Below, piece by piece: positions 22,311 to 35,227 of a stretch of DNA of 64,000 bases. Source of the DNA: Cenococcum geophilum 1.58 (taxonomy: Eukaryota; Ascomycota; Dothideomycetes; Gloniales; Gloniaceae). Where the stretch lies: positions 2,046,001-2,110,000 of the forward strand of contig KV748177.1 of the NCBI GenBank assembly GCA_001692895.1, given 5' to 3'. Position numbers and translations under genes: made by a program. The notes under the pieces are model-generated. The model was not told the DNA's origin, did no database searches, and saw only the letters and a list, made by a program, of their open reading frames with translations. Numbering within the stretch: the stretch's first letter is position 1; every line of letters starts with the position of its first letter.

Positions 22311-23261
22311 AAAGTCGGGTCAAAATTTTCGTTAGGGTATTAACGATCCGCATGTTATATATAAGAGATTATAGGATTTTGTATAGCTATAGTTATAAAT
22401 AACTACCCTAAGGGTAAGAAATAGATACTGCTTATAGAAGTAGTCTTTATATTAAGCTTTTATACTAAGCCTCTATATATCTAAAAGCTTAATAATAAGA
22501 ATATCTACTAGAATAATAAAAAGAACTGTAAGGCAGTATTGCTAGGGTGTACTGTAGGGAGCAGGCAAGCCGAGTATGAGTCACATAGGGAGTCGGTGGA
22601 AGAGGACGATATGGTAATGAGGGTAGGTAATAGCCTAGTACAGAGACGAACTGATGGGGGAGGAAGGAGGCTGCAAGCCCGAGGAGCTTATAAGGAGGTG
22701 CTAAGGGCTAGCCGAAGGCTAGCCTTGGCGACCCCTAAGAGCCCCTAGGCGATGCAGCTGAGTAAGGGCCAAAATAACCCTTATAAGAACACTCTTTCTA
22801 TAGTAATAATAGCCTAGAGGCTGCATGCGCAGTATTGTACGTAGTACAATATAATGGATATAAATTAAAAAAAATAGTAATAATAAGACATACACCCGCT
22901 ATAAATACTACTGTAGTTAGATTACTATTAAATATAATAAGCTAAAGAGAGACTTACTAGAGGCCTCCTTTATAACTTAATTAAAACTATTAAAGCTTCT
23001 GCTAAATTAGGTAGAAGGCTATATATAGTACTAGTAATTGGGCTGTATAGAAAAGAAGTAATTAAGTAACTACCTTAGTTAGTAATAGGCGCGATTCTAA
23101 AAGGCCTAATAATAGTAAAATGCAAATTATATAGAGTAAGTAAAGCTTATAAGGTAATATTAAGAAAACCACTAACTTAGTTAGTAGTTTCTTTTTATAG
23201 AATCTACCTTAATTTAATACCTAGAATAGTTATATATAATAGTAGTAAGTACGCAGTATAC
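22311..23261 (+). mobile_element. Ty1/copia relic C3, protease to integrase start
   Basis: Left segment of an old copia element. The reading shows the protease tail and the NNKNIY-NNKKN segment, which matches NDKNIQQDNKKN in copy C1. A GAG-pre-integrase region follows (about 22960-23180; CKLYRVSKAYKVI corresponds to the zinc-binding end). It is cut by a solo LTR (22527-22785) and then by gypsy G1 at 23262, and resumes at 29354. Strongly RIPed, broken, many breaks. It is the oldest layer of this nest. Confidence 0.7.
22527..22785 (-). repeat. Solo LTR of the TGTAAGG family, target duplication AGAAC
   Basis: A 259-bp LTR in reverse orientation to 17141-17401, full length, flanked by AGAAC at 22522-22526 and 22786-22790. 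It interrupts copia C3. The open frame at 22539-22748 is a by-product. Confidence 0.9.
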
Positions 23262-23453
23262 TATTACGGCTTATATAAATGCCTCTAAACCAAAGCTTGT
23301 AGAATGCTGTATTGCGAAGATACTAAGCTAAGGAGAAGAGGAGAGGTATATATAGGAGGTAGAGATATAATATATACGCGTTATAACGCTAAGTCCTTAG
23401 CCAAACCCCTAACTAGGCTCCCTGTTTAAGTTACGCGTTATAGTGCCGTAACA
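23262..23453 (-). repeat. 3' LTR of gypsy G1
   Basis: 192 bp. On the minus strand it starts TGTTACGGCAC and is preceded by the polypurine tract AAAGGGGGGAGTAA. The termini form a 9-bp inverted repeat, TGTTACGGC/GCCGTAACA, mutated at one end. Confidence 0.9.
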
Positions 23454-23601
23454 TTACTCCCCCCTTTAAAAGAAAGCCTGCCCTTAGGCTTTATTAAAAA
23501 CGAAGTGGAACTAGAGAAAAGGAGACGTAAGTGCGTTTAGACTAAGTATATAAGGCGACTGTAGGTTACATAGAAGCGCTAGAGTGGAAAGGGTAGCTAT
23601 T

Positions 23602-23670
23602 AAGACTCTTAGTAAGGATCTGGCTAATTAGAGAACTTTAACCGGTAGTTAAAGTTCCTAAATATTTAAA
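23602..23670 (-). repeat. Shared palindromic block in gypsy G1
   Basis: This lies between chromodomain and 3' LTR. The palindrome is at 23634-23656 (AACTTTAACCG, then GTAGTTAAAGTT), followed by CCTAAATATTT. It matches the copia copies R1 and A in position and orientation relative to the element. Confidence 0.8.
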
Positions 23671-26600
23671 GGCTTTACGTGACGCGTAAATCTAGGTGGC
23701 CGTATATTATAGTAGGCTTCGTTCCTTAGGCCTCAGGGCGTTCTTATCTCTATACTCTTTTAGTAACTTATTGTCTTTATTATATTAATATTCCATCTAC
23801 TTATCTAGGTACTTTAGGGGTTTAGGTAAGTTAGGGTATTAATTATAAAACTCTTTAAGCTTTTAAGGGCAGCCTATAAAGTTCTAAGCAGGGTACTAGG
23901 TTAGGTCTAGGTTATAGCCCTTTTATTAAATACAGTATTTTAGCGTTCCTCGCACTAGCTTATATGCTAGTATTTCTTTAACTTCCTATTTATTATTACC
24001 ACTAACTTAAATTAGTAGGGGAGGCTCGTTCTTCTACCCGGGTAATAAGTCACTTATAGCTTTCTATAACTTATCTGGTAAGAAAATAGGGTAAACTCTA
24101 ATTAAATCTGGGAGCTTTACCTTATATAAGTTACCTACCTTCTCTAGGACCTCGTACGGTCCTACTATCTAGTAGTTTAGCTTATGGCTAGGCCGTTTAG
24201 TCCTCTAATTCTTTATTATAACCTAGACCCTATTACTAGGGGTAAAGTTAGGTTCCTAGCGGTGTTTATTCGCCTACTATTTTATTAACCTTTAGGCTTT
24301 TTCCAAGTTCTTATAGGCTATCGTCTAGGCCTCTTTTAAGCATTTAGTGTACTGCTAGGCCTTACTATAAGATAGTTTCTCACGTATAGTTTAGGGTTCT
24401 TTTAATCTTTTTTAGTTAAAGCTTATGCGGGGTAAGTAGCCCATTTTTAGCTAAATAGGGGCAAACCCTATAGAGTTATAGGGTAGGGTCGTTTGGGTAT
24501 AGTCTATTAGGGGGAGCAGTTTAGACTAGTTATTTTAGAAGTAATTAATAAAGGGCCGGAGTCTCTAGTCTAAATACTAATTTATAATCTCTGTCTAACC
24601 GTCTATCTAAGGGTAATACGCCATAGAGAGCTTTAGCTTAATACTTAGGATTTAGGTAAACTCGTTTTAAAAGGCTAATATAAACTATAGCCCACAATTA
24701 GATATAATAGTATTTAGCAGTCCGTAAATTCGGTAGATATAGTAGATATATAGCTAGGCCGCCTCTTTAGTATTAATATTTTTATAGTAGGGGATTAAGA
24801 ATAGGCGCTTACTAAAGCGGTTAACTAGAATTATAACTATATTATATCCGTTATGGTCTATAGGTAGTTTATAAAAGTCTATAGAGATATATTACTAGGG
24901 GCGCTCTAGTATTAAAAGCGGTTTTAGTAGTCCTAGGGTCTTATCTCATAGGATTATAGCTCTTTAGTAGTTGTTGCAGTTCCGTATATATTAATTAATA
25001 TCCATAGCTATCCTAGGCTAGTAGTAGCGGCCGCTAATAATTTTACAAGTCTTATTCTTACTATGGTATGCCGTAGAGACTTAGTAATAGGCTTCATAAA
25101 TTAGTTTAGTCCGTAAATTGTTAACGTTAGGGATTATAAGCCGCTCTTAATATAGGAGTAATCCTTCCTCTATTTTAAAATTAGGGTTTCCTCTTATAGC
25201 CTAATCGCGGAGGGCCTTTAGGGCGTTAGCCGTGCAGTTTACAGTTAGGAGGCGGTTAATTAGCCCTATTAGTTTGTATAAGGACTCCTCTATTAGTACT
25301 AGCTTGTTTTACTAAAAGTCTAGCTCTTTAAGGATCTATAAGTTAAGCTATTTAGAATAGAAGAGCGCGCGCGTCCAATATTAGGTCTTTAGCTTATCCT
25401 AGGGTCCTATATCTTATTCTCTTTAAGTTAGGGTATTAGCCTTAAAGTTTTACTTACTAAAACGATATATAATTATAAAGAAGAATTAAAAAAGTACTTT
25501 AGCCTACTAAGCTTACCGTTTAGTAAGCTGCTTTATAGTTATAAAGTACTTTAGGGCTTTATAATCTATATATATTTTAATCCAGGAGTTTATACCTTTA
25601 AGCTCCGCATACTATTAGAATAATAATTAAATAATAGCTAGTATTTCTTTATTATATATTTTATAGTTATACTCGGCCGGGTCTATTATTTTTAAGAAAA
25701 AGGCGATAGGGTACTATTCACCGTCCTAATATAGCTATAATAGGATTCCTGCTATAACTCCGTTAGAAGCGTTTATTTCTAACATTAATTTAAGGTTTAG
25801 GTTATAGTAATAAAGAATTAGAGAAGAGATAAGCCGCTCTTTTAACTCTTTAAAGGCTTTTATATAGTCACTATTAAAGATAAAAGGCGTGTCTTTCTGG
25901 GTAAGTTATATAAGAGGCTTAGCTACAACTCTATAGTTACGGATAAACTAGTAGTAGAAGTTACAAAAACTAAAAAAGGACTAAATCCCTTTTACGGTAT
26001 AAGGGGGTTTCCAGTTATAGATTACTTTAACCTTTTTAGGATTAACTTTAATTCCTTTTATAGTAATAATAAACCTAAGGTACTTTATACGTTTTACTCT
26101 AAATTTATATTTCTTAATATTAACTTATAAGCCTGCGTTCTGTAGTCTCTCTAGGACCTTCTTTATATAAACTTTATACTTAAGTTTGTCATCTAAGTAT
26201 ATAAGGATATCGTCTAGGTATACCATATAGAATTTATTAAGGTAGTTAAAAAGGACATCGTTTATATACCTTTGGTATATAGCCGGCCCATTTATTAATC
26301 TAAAAGGAAGGACCTTATATTTATAGGACCTATAATAGGTACAAAACGTTATTAAATCTTTAGATATAGGGTTTACCCTAATTTAGTAGAAAGCTTAGCG
26401 GATATTAAGTTTAGTAAAGATCTTTACCTAACTTAGACGTGCAAGGGTTTCGTTAATTAAAGGAATAGGATACCAATTTTTTTAAGTAATAGCGTTTAGC
26501 TTTTAATAGTTAATACAGAAATAAAGGCCTTTATTAGGCTTTTTTATAAATAAAATAGGGGAAGTAAAAGGGGCTTAGCTTAGCTTAATAAACCCTTTAT

Positions 26601-29161
26601 TAAGGTTCTTAATTAAGTACTACTTTATTACTTTTAGCTTGTCTATTAATTATTAGTAGAAAGGGCTATATCCTAGCGAGTTATTGGCTTTTAATTAAAT
26701 CTTATAATTATATATTTAGTAAGGAGGTAACTTATCTAAAGCTGCTTTTAAGAATGCATTCTTATATCCTATATAGATAGTAGGGAGGAGGCGTTTAACT
26801 AGTTCCTTATTAGTTTCCTTAGCTAGCTTTTCTTCCCTCTTATTAATAATCCGGTTAATTTTGTATAAGCTAGTTATAAAGACCTTATTATCCCTCCTAT
26901 ATATATTAAAGTGGAATACTATAGCGCTGATTGCCGCGATATCTACTATAGGGGGGTTGCGTAATAATAGGGGTATATAGGACTTTAGGGGCTTCTAGGG
27001 TAAAGGTGTTGTTATCACTCCTTTTAGCTCCTATTGTATATTTTAGAGGTTATCCCTTATGTTCTGTCGGTATATTCTCTTCTATATTAGTTAAATCTGC
27101 GTAATTTAGACGTTATCTATGTTACTATCTATCCCGCTGCTATACATAAAGTCTTTATCAACCGTAGCGCTCTAGGGGAGTATCTTTGTTGGTATAAAAG
27201 AGTTCCTTCCGGCCTTATAGCGGGTATCTTCTTAGGTAAAGGCTAGGTCGCGGTCCCTAACATCCTACTAATAGGTAGGGTTAGCCCTTACGGCTAGTAT
27301 CTTGCGGTTAGTTCGGATTTCCCTAATAAAGGAAAGTAATTTTAGTCTATCCTCTAGCTAGACAAATTGTCTTTATCGTATATTTAGCTAAATATTAAAA
27401 TAGGACATCTATTTTCGGCTAAGGATTATATTATAGGACCCTAGGTCTAAAATGTAAAAGGGGATACTATACTAACGTCGTCTATTAAGAGCGATATGTA
27501 ACTTTAGGATATAGGTAACCGGCTTACCGGCCTGACTATTATATCCTCTTACTTAGATAGGCTTCTCTAGTTTAGTGGCTTTTACATTTAGAAACTTAGC
27601 AACATTATTTATATAGGTAAAGGCAAAGCTATTTACTCTAGTGTTAATAAGGGCGGTTATATTAACACTATATCCATTTTAAGATACTGTATATAAAACT
27701 ATAAAGTGTTTTCCACCTATTAACTAACTTAGATTAATCTCTTTAAGATTAATAGGGTACCCTAGGGGGGAGTCTTTCCCTAGGGTTCTTCTTTTCCTAA
27801 CTTATTGGACGTCTCTCCTTCCTCTATCTCCTTAATATCGCCTATATCCTTTAGCTCTAGGCAAGATAATGTGAAGTAATTATCCTTATCGCAGTTGTAG
27901 TATATAACCGTAGCAGGGTCGATTAGGGTATTGCTACGATTGCTAGTTAAGGGCGTAGTACGCGGTAGGTTAGGCGAGGCTTGCGAATATACAGTAGTGA
28001 CCGCTTTTAGAGCAGGGACTATAGTAGCTTATCTTCCTACTTTAGCTCCTATAGGTATAGTTAGTGGGTTCTAGGGTTGCTTCTACCAATTAGGGCGGGC
28101 GTTAATTTGCTTTAGTTCTAAATTTAATAATAGGCAGCGAGCTATAAGTCTTTTGTAGTTTAGCAGGTTGTTTAAGGTTACTATAATCTTCTCTTATAGC
28201 CTAATTATTAGTTTATCGTATAGGTCTAATTGGTAATTTTTAAGGGGGACTTGGCCTTCTCTTGTAAGGTATAGGAATTAAGTCTAGAATTCGGCAAAGG
28301 GTTGGTTCGGTTTTATTATTAGGCAATTATAGTTATACTAGGCATCCCGTACTTTATTTAGGTTAACGTAGATAGTAGCTAGGTGCTATAGTATCTCGTT
28401 AACGGATATAAATTAGATAGGGGAATCGTCTTTAAACTTGGCTTAAAGGTGCCGTTGGGCGTCCCCTATGGTTCGACTAAAGAGGTAGAGCATTTTAGCT
28501 TCTTTAGAAAGAAAATAGTTGTAGTTAACGCGGAGCTTTCCTTATACTTAAATCCTCTAATTTTTAAAGGTAGGGTTTATCCCGTTAAATAGTAGTTAGG
28601 GGTTAGGGAGCTTAACGGACTTTAATTACTTCGTTACCGTATCCGTACTCTCTGGTGTATATATTTAGTTAAGTGGATAGGATAACTAGGACTTCTAAAA
28701 GGGGAAGCTAAGCTGCTTTATAGGGCTGCGAGGCTGTCTAGGATCTCTTATAAGGTCTTCTATATACTTTAAGCTTAAAGATAGTTAGCTTCCTAATTAG
28801 CCGTTAGGGTATAAATCTATTTGTGTACGTTTATAATATTATTATTATCTTTAATTTCGGATCCTAATTAAATCTCGTGTTCTTCTTAGGTTGGGGCAGC
28901 TCTTTTAAATAAGCTTACTTTAGATACCATTGTTAGCTTCCTAAAATTTATTAGTATTATACGCTTTAGTTTTAATTCTAGGGGTATAGGTCTAGTCCTA
29001 TCTAGCTAATAGAGTGGGATATTATAAAGGCCTTCCTAGGCAGTATAGAGTTGTTTTAGTGTCTAAGTATAGCGCGTTAACGCGTTATTGCAGACGAAGT
29101 TTCTTTTAGGGTGGGATATTATTAAGGCCTTCCTAGGTAGTATAGGGTGAGCTTAGTATAA

Positions 29162-29353
29162 TGTTACGGCTTGTATAAATGCCTCTGAACCAAAGCTTAT
29201 AGAATACTATATTACGAAGATACTAAGCTAAGGAGAAGAGGAGAGGTATATATAGGAGGTAGAGACGTAATATATACGCGTTATAACGCCAAGTCCTTAG
29301 CCGAACCCCTAACTAGGCTCCCTGTCCAGGTTACGCGTTACGGTGCCGTAATA
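29162..29353 (-). repeat. 5' LTR of gypsy G1
   Basis: 192 bp, equal in length to the 3' LTR and differing by RIP-type transitions. On the minus strand the interior starts TTATACTAAGCTC directly after it. Confidence 0.9.
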
Positions 29354-29717
29354 TATACTTCCTTAATAACGCGACGTAAATAAATAAGGTAGATATAATG
29401 GCTAAAAAGTTATCCCTTACTTAAATAGTTATTAAATATTGCAATATTATTAAACGATAATACGGCTTTAAGGTAGTTATAATCTATATAAATAGAGAGA
29501 CGTCTTTTATAGGCAAATTTAAGAATTAGACAGCTAAATAAGGAATTACTCTTAAAAGATTAGTACCTAATACTTAATTATAGAATAGTCTAGCTAAATA
29601 TTTTATAGGAGTTAATTATATAGAAGGCTTAATATATAAGAATTAAGGCCTATTTATTAGAGAAGCTATTATAGAAGGGTCCGGGCTCTTATAGATAGAA
29701 AGTTATAGTATAGTTAG
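29354..29717 (+). mobile_element. Ty1/copia relic C3, integrase segment
   Basis: C3 resumes after G1. The + strand reading shows integrase core motifs in the usual order: a YG-VVI strand with NRETSF, an F-N-KQGI segment, and an AKYFIGV segment corresponding to the QNG-AE helix. It is interrupted at 29718 by copia A. Confidence 0.65.
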
Positions 29718-29901
29718 TGTTGGACTTACAAGGGGATATCACGTAGCTACGGTTCGTAGATAGTATAATGATTATTATTCTTTTTTCTTAAGAGGAATAA
29801 GGAAAGGGGTAAGGAACTTAAGGTTCCTTACCACGCTAGGGCCACATCAACACGTGACGGCAATATACCTTATGTAACGGCAACTTGCCTTATTCCTAAC
29901 A
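29718..29901 (-). repeat. 3' LTR of copia A
   Basis: 184 bp, the same length as 41329-41512. On the minus strand it starts TGTTAGGAATAAGGCAAG and ends TCCAACA. Confidence 0.9.
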
Positions 29902-30156
29902 CTAGCAACTCTTCTTTTTATAGTTACCATTTATATATATATAAATAGACAGGATATAACAATACTAGACAGTAGATAATAATACCAGATAATATACGAC
30001 AATATGCGATAATACGGCAGTTAGCAAAATTTGGCGGATAACGCGAAGATAGGTAGGCTGCTAAGGCGCTAGTAGTAAGCGAGCCAATAGCGATTTTCCA
30101 TCCTGGGGATAAAAAATCCTAATTAGCTAGGTTAAGTCAGGCTCCCCCTTTAAAAA

Positions 30157-30222
30157 GTCTTAGCAAGAGAATCTAACCAATTAGATAACTTTAACCGCCG
30201 GTTAAAGTTCCTAGATATCTTA
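30157..30222 (-). repeat. Shared palindromic block in copia A
   Basis: A stretch reading AAGTCTTAGCA, then TCTAACCAATTAGATAACT, with a perfect 23-bp palindrome at 30187-30209 (arm AACTTTAACCG, single centre base), then CCTAGATATCT. The gypsy G2 block (45788-45852) matches over nearly the whole length. Confidence 0.85.
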
Positions 30223-33200
30223 AGACCTTATATAACTAAGAAATTTCTAGGGACTCCCTTTTAACCTAACCTTTAACTCGTATATATAGAGTATTTATAT
30301 TAATAAACGTCTCTAGTGCCTTATTTGGGTTCGCCTTTATTATCGCATCTACCAGGTTATTTTGGCTATTAATCTATTAAATCTTAAAGAGTTCTTAACG
30401 CTTATAGGATTACCAAAGTGCCATAATATTAATTATAAGGCGCTTCTCTTTTATGGTATTAAGCTTAACTAAACACTTATAAAGGGAATATAAATTGGTA
30501 TATACGATTATAGGGATAACGGGAAGTTTAAGTCGATCTATAATTATCTTTAGGGTAGTTCCAATTATAATTGCTATATTAACTCCGCTAACTATTCCAT
30601 ATATCTCTAATGCTAAAACACTTTAGATAACGCGCTTACTCTTAGTTAAGCTCTAATAGATAAGATTGCTATAAATTATAAAGTTATTCTCTCTAGTAAA
30701 TTTGTTCGCGATAATAATCTTATATCCTAACTAGGAGCTAAAATCTTTATTATTTATAAACGATTTATTAATAAATATAAAGAGCTTAGCGGTAGGAAGA
30801 TTAATAGGCATATAAAGTAGTCCCCAATTAAAATAGTTCATTTACTAAAAAAAAACGCTTATTTAGGGCAAGGATATCGTCCTTAGTTAGTTCCTAGTAT
30901 TAGGCGGCAATAGAGAGATTAAATAAAGCCTTAGGTTAACAGATAAAAGCAATATAAGCTTTATAAGCGCGTTACTCTATATATCCTTACTTTAGAGAAT
31001 TAGCGTTAATAACGTTAATCTTCTTACCTTAACCCTTCTGGTGTAGAGCAATAGAATCCTTATTTAGGGAGAGGATGCATCTATTAAAGAGTAATAGTGT
31101 TATTAAACTAAGCTTTTCCTTTAGCTTTACTATAAAATTTGCCTTTATTAGCTCGTCTTCTTTAAGAGCTAAAAATTAGTCGTCTCCTAAGATAATTATA
31201 TTATTAGTTTATATGCCGATAATTCTAAATAGAGTTCCTGTAGTTATAATAAGGAAGTAGGGATTAAATATAGAAGTAGTTATTAAAAGCTTCTCTTTAT
31301 AGTACTTGCTATAGGTAGCCTACTAGTAAGTTCCTACCTCTATAATTCTATATAATAGCTTAAGCATAACTATAATTGTGTCTTCAGGATACTGGTAGCA
31401 AATTTACTCCGGAAGGTATACTAATATTAAGCGCTAAAGGTGCGTCTCTAATTAGGTGTAGGTTTAAATAATATCTTATAAATAAACTACCATTCTATTC
31501 TTTATTAAGGAGGGAGCTAATATAACAATAACTCGCTAACTAGCTCGTTAAATCGTAGGAGATTATATAAGAATTATCTCTTTACTATTATTATTATAAC
31601 CTTAAATAACAAGCCTTAATTTCTTAAATAGGGCGTTAGTAGCTTTGCCTTTAATCTCGTTAACTATTCTTAACTTAAAGATGCGAACTTTATCAAACTT
31701 AGTAGGGTTATACTTCTTAAATTTAAAGACTCCTCTTATAATAAGACCGTTAATTTCCTACTTATCAGATGCTTAGAAAGGAGCTCCTAAAGTTATAATA
31801 CGGCCTTCCTTTTAGAGCTATTTTACAAGCTTAAAGTTAGCCTTCTCTTTAGCTGTTATAAAGGCCATTAATAACTTATCTCTACTTTTAATAGCGGTAA
31901 CAAATTACTCTTCGAAATTAATAAGGTGTTAGCAATTTTATAATCCTTTTAGGCGACCTCTACCGCGTTATAGTTGCGGTATATCTGCTATAATTATATT
32001 AGAATTATAGTCTCCTTCTAGAGCACGTTAATTATAGTTCTCCTCTAGGGTATCCTCTAGGGCATCCTCTAGGGCATCCTCTAGGGTATCCTATAAAGGC
32101 TTAGAACTATTATTCCTATAGTAGGGCTTAATAACAGTTAAGTGGAATTAAGTGGGTCTATAGGGCATCTAAAGAGTATAAGTTTAACTATTACTTATAA
32201 TGAGTTTATGTGGGCCTAACCATCCTCCCTTCTTACGCTATACCCATACTTCAGATTAGAGTGGCAAATTAAGCGTAGTTAAGGTATTTAGGCCATTTCT
32301 TATTCCTAGTATATTATTAACCTAGCGCATAGTATAAAGACGTTATACCTCTTTTATTGCTTTACGGATAGCCTTAGCTTATTATATAATAGAGGGAGAT
32401 AATAGAGAATTATTAGTTATTTAAGGGTAGGCACTAAAGACTAGTAATATAGGTATAAGCCCATTTAAACTAGCGAAATCGTTAATAGCCTTAACAGCCA
32501 TTTATAAGATAAGCTCTTCGCTAGTGTTCTCTAGTTCTAAAGAAATAATCTTATACGCTTAGCGTAATAGCGCGTAATATTATTCTACTTTTCTAATACT
32601 ATTATGCGCCTTAACGGGGACTTCCTTAACCTTAATTACTATTGCCTTTATCTATTATCGGAACTCTATAGATAAGAAGTTCTTTCCTATATTATAAACA
32701 ATTTAATTAGGGAGTCCTAGGTAGACATTAATCCAGTATAACTAAAGGGTATTTTATATATTCCTAGCTAACATATCCTTTAAAAATCGTGCGGCTTAGA
32801 AGGAGGTTAAAAAGTTAATAACTTAGAATACTAGCTTGCTACTAAGATATATAACGTTAACAATAATATAGAAGTTAAAGTCATAATTATCTTTAAGGGT
32901 AAACTTAAATTGGCTAGGGGACTTCTAGTTTATTTAGCAGTAATAGTAGTACTTTATAAAATACTTAATTGCCTTAACCTTAACTTTATAGCCTACTTGC
33001 TAAAAAACCCTAAGTAATTAATAAACGGATAGGTGGCTAAAACGACGGTACAGTTAGCGTAATTCCAACTTAGTTAAGTAGCTCTAAGCAACACTCTTTT
33101 CTAGTTAATAAAGGAGTAACTAAGGGTAACTTTACTTACGTATAACGGGCACCTAATTGTCTCCCTAAATAAGTATATTCTTAAGGTTATTAAGCCTAAC

Positions 33201-35066
33201 GCCTAACTTATCTATATCTTTAATGCAAAATAGAAATAGAGTGTTTATAGGAACAACGTAGAAACTAATATACCCTAAGGGGGTTTAAACCCTAATTATA
33301 CTAAAAGAGATTATAGTACCTTTGCCAAAACAAATTGTATATTAGCCTACTATTAAATAGTTAATCTAAATAGAGTTATTAAGCTACTAAAGGGCTTAAA
33401 CTTAAGGTTCTCCTATTATAGATACTCCTATGGCTTTAGTATCTAGTATAATACTATAGAAGACATTCGCCGAGTATCTATTATTAAAGGAGAACGCGGA
33501 GCTCTCCTTTAGCTTATTAAAGATATCTAACTTTATAATAGAATAGAGCGTAGATTAGTTATTAAGAATAGTAACGGTTTATATACTATCTACCTTACTA
33601 TACTTAGTAAAGTATTAGTTAGGAGAGTAGTTTTTAAAATCTATATTTATAAGGAGCTGTTTAGTTTTATTAACCTTACCCTTAAGATCTTCTACGCCTT
33701 TATATTAAACTAGGAAGCTTTAGAAGTAGGCTATAGTAACCTTATAATTTCTAATATTTTTTATACTCTAACGGAACTTATTATATACCTCTTTTTACTT
33801 ATTAAGGGAGTGTCTAGTTAACTAGTAATTTAGCTTCTTATAAACGTAGTACTTTTTTTAGCAATTACTTCAAAATAAACCTCTATAAGGACCTCCATAA
33901 TTACCTTATAGTTAATGTTAATTATACCCTTTACTATATTCCCTACCACAGCCGCTATATATTTAATTAGTTTAGTTATAATTATATTAGTTAGGAACGC
34001 TTAGTTAGGTAGGGCTTTTAGTATAGAGCTATTAAGATTCTTATATTTACATTACAGTACCTATAGCGGAGCGTAGCTTAGTATATACTCCTTTAAACGT
34101 ATCTATAGGTTTATATAGCGCTAAGTTACACTTAGGAACGCTATAGCATACTAAGATAACCTAGTCCCTTAGGCTGTTCTTATTTTAGTAAGTTTTAATA
34201 AGGCCATATTAGATTTTCTAGAGTTTATTAAAGAGTAGTTAAAGGCACTTTAAATAAGTCTTTATTGGGTTAAAAGCAATAACTCTCTAGAATATAGTCT
34301 CCCGCTATTTAGATATATAAAGTTAGCGATTCTTATTAGTCTTAAAGTGGGCTCTAGTAAGCTAAAGCATTATATTAAAGTTATAGTTTTTACCCGTAAT
34401 ATAGTTATAATAAAATATTACTGCCCGTCCCTTTAATATAATGGAGAAAGTGTAGTAGTACTAGTAGCGTTAAATTTTAACCTTATTACAACAGTTATAG
34501 AAGACCTATAGTTATACTCTAAGTATATTATACAGTTTTCCTCTAAACTTCTTCTCTTTATCCAAATATACCTTTATTAGATTTATAACTTCTTATAGTA
34601 AAGGCTTACCGGTTAGCTAGAGTAGAGAAGGTAAAGGCGGAGTAACTCTAAGTAGGAGAGCACCTCTAGGTAGGAGAGTAGCTTTAGGTAGGGGGTTAGT
34701 ATTTTAGGGGTTTTAATACAAATTAAAGTTGCCTTTTAAAGAATATAGGTTATTTTTAGGTTTCTATAGTTAACGTATAATCTTAGCTTCCGTCTATATT
34801 AGTTCTTCTATACTAGTAATAACGGCCTAAATATTACTAGTAATTAGGTTACTATTCTTAGTAATATATACCCTATTTCTATAGAGGAAGTCTTAAAAGT
34901 CCTAAATAATATTAACGTTGCTAAGTGCCTAGGTATTAGCAGTCCATCCTATAAAATCCTCCCTAAAATACTCCCATAGTTATAAATTGGCGTAGCATCT
35001 ATTTCGGTAGAATATAATATAGTATAAGAGAAAGCCGTTAACTTGTTTTACGGTATAAGTTATTAT

Positions 35067-35227
35067 TGTTGGATCACAAGGGGATATCACGTAGCTACGG
35101 TTCGTAGATAGTATGATGATTGTTATTATATATATCATAGGAATAAGGAAAGGGGTGAGGAACCTAAGGTTCCTTACTACGCTACGGCCACGTCAACATA
35201 TAACAACCACTTGCCTCATTCCCAACA
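35067..35227 (-). repeat. 3' LTR of copia B
   Basis: 161 bp. It lacks the extra GGCAATATGCCTTATGTGAC unit present in the LTRs of A, marking a separate subfamily. Confidence 0.9.

Larger units (their letters stand above)
23262..29353 (-). mobile_element. Ty3/gypsy chromovirus G1, both LTRs, inserted in copia C3
   Basis: 192-bp LTRs (23262-23453 and 29162-29353) are flanked by a perfect TATAC duplication (23257-23261, 29354-29358). Order on the minus strand, right to left: 5' LTR; Gag (about 29000-27900); zinc knuckle (about 27890); aspartic protease (about 27700-27560); reverse transcriptase, with the catalytic strand reading YLDDILIY at about 26225; RNase H (about 25900-25400); integrase (about 25150-24100); a chromodomain (about 24000-23770; LVRGTLKYC, then KGYNLDL); the shared palindromic block; a polypurine tract; the 3' LTR. 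Chromodomain and order place it in the chromovirus clade. It spans the full element length but is RIPed and broken, with many breaks. Confidence 0.9.

Noticed and set aside
22539-22748. Small protein of 69 codons, and the related frames at 11871-12161, 15122-15400 and 17253-17456
   Set aside because: All four are the same LTR read in one frame or the other. None extends beyond the LTR in a consistent way.
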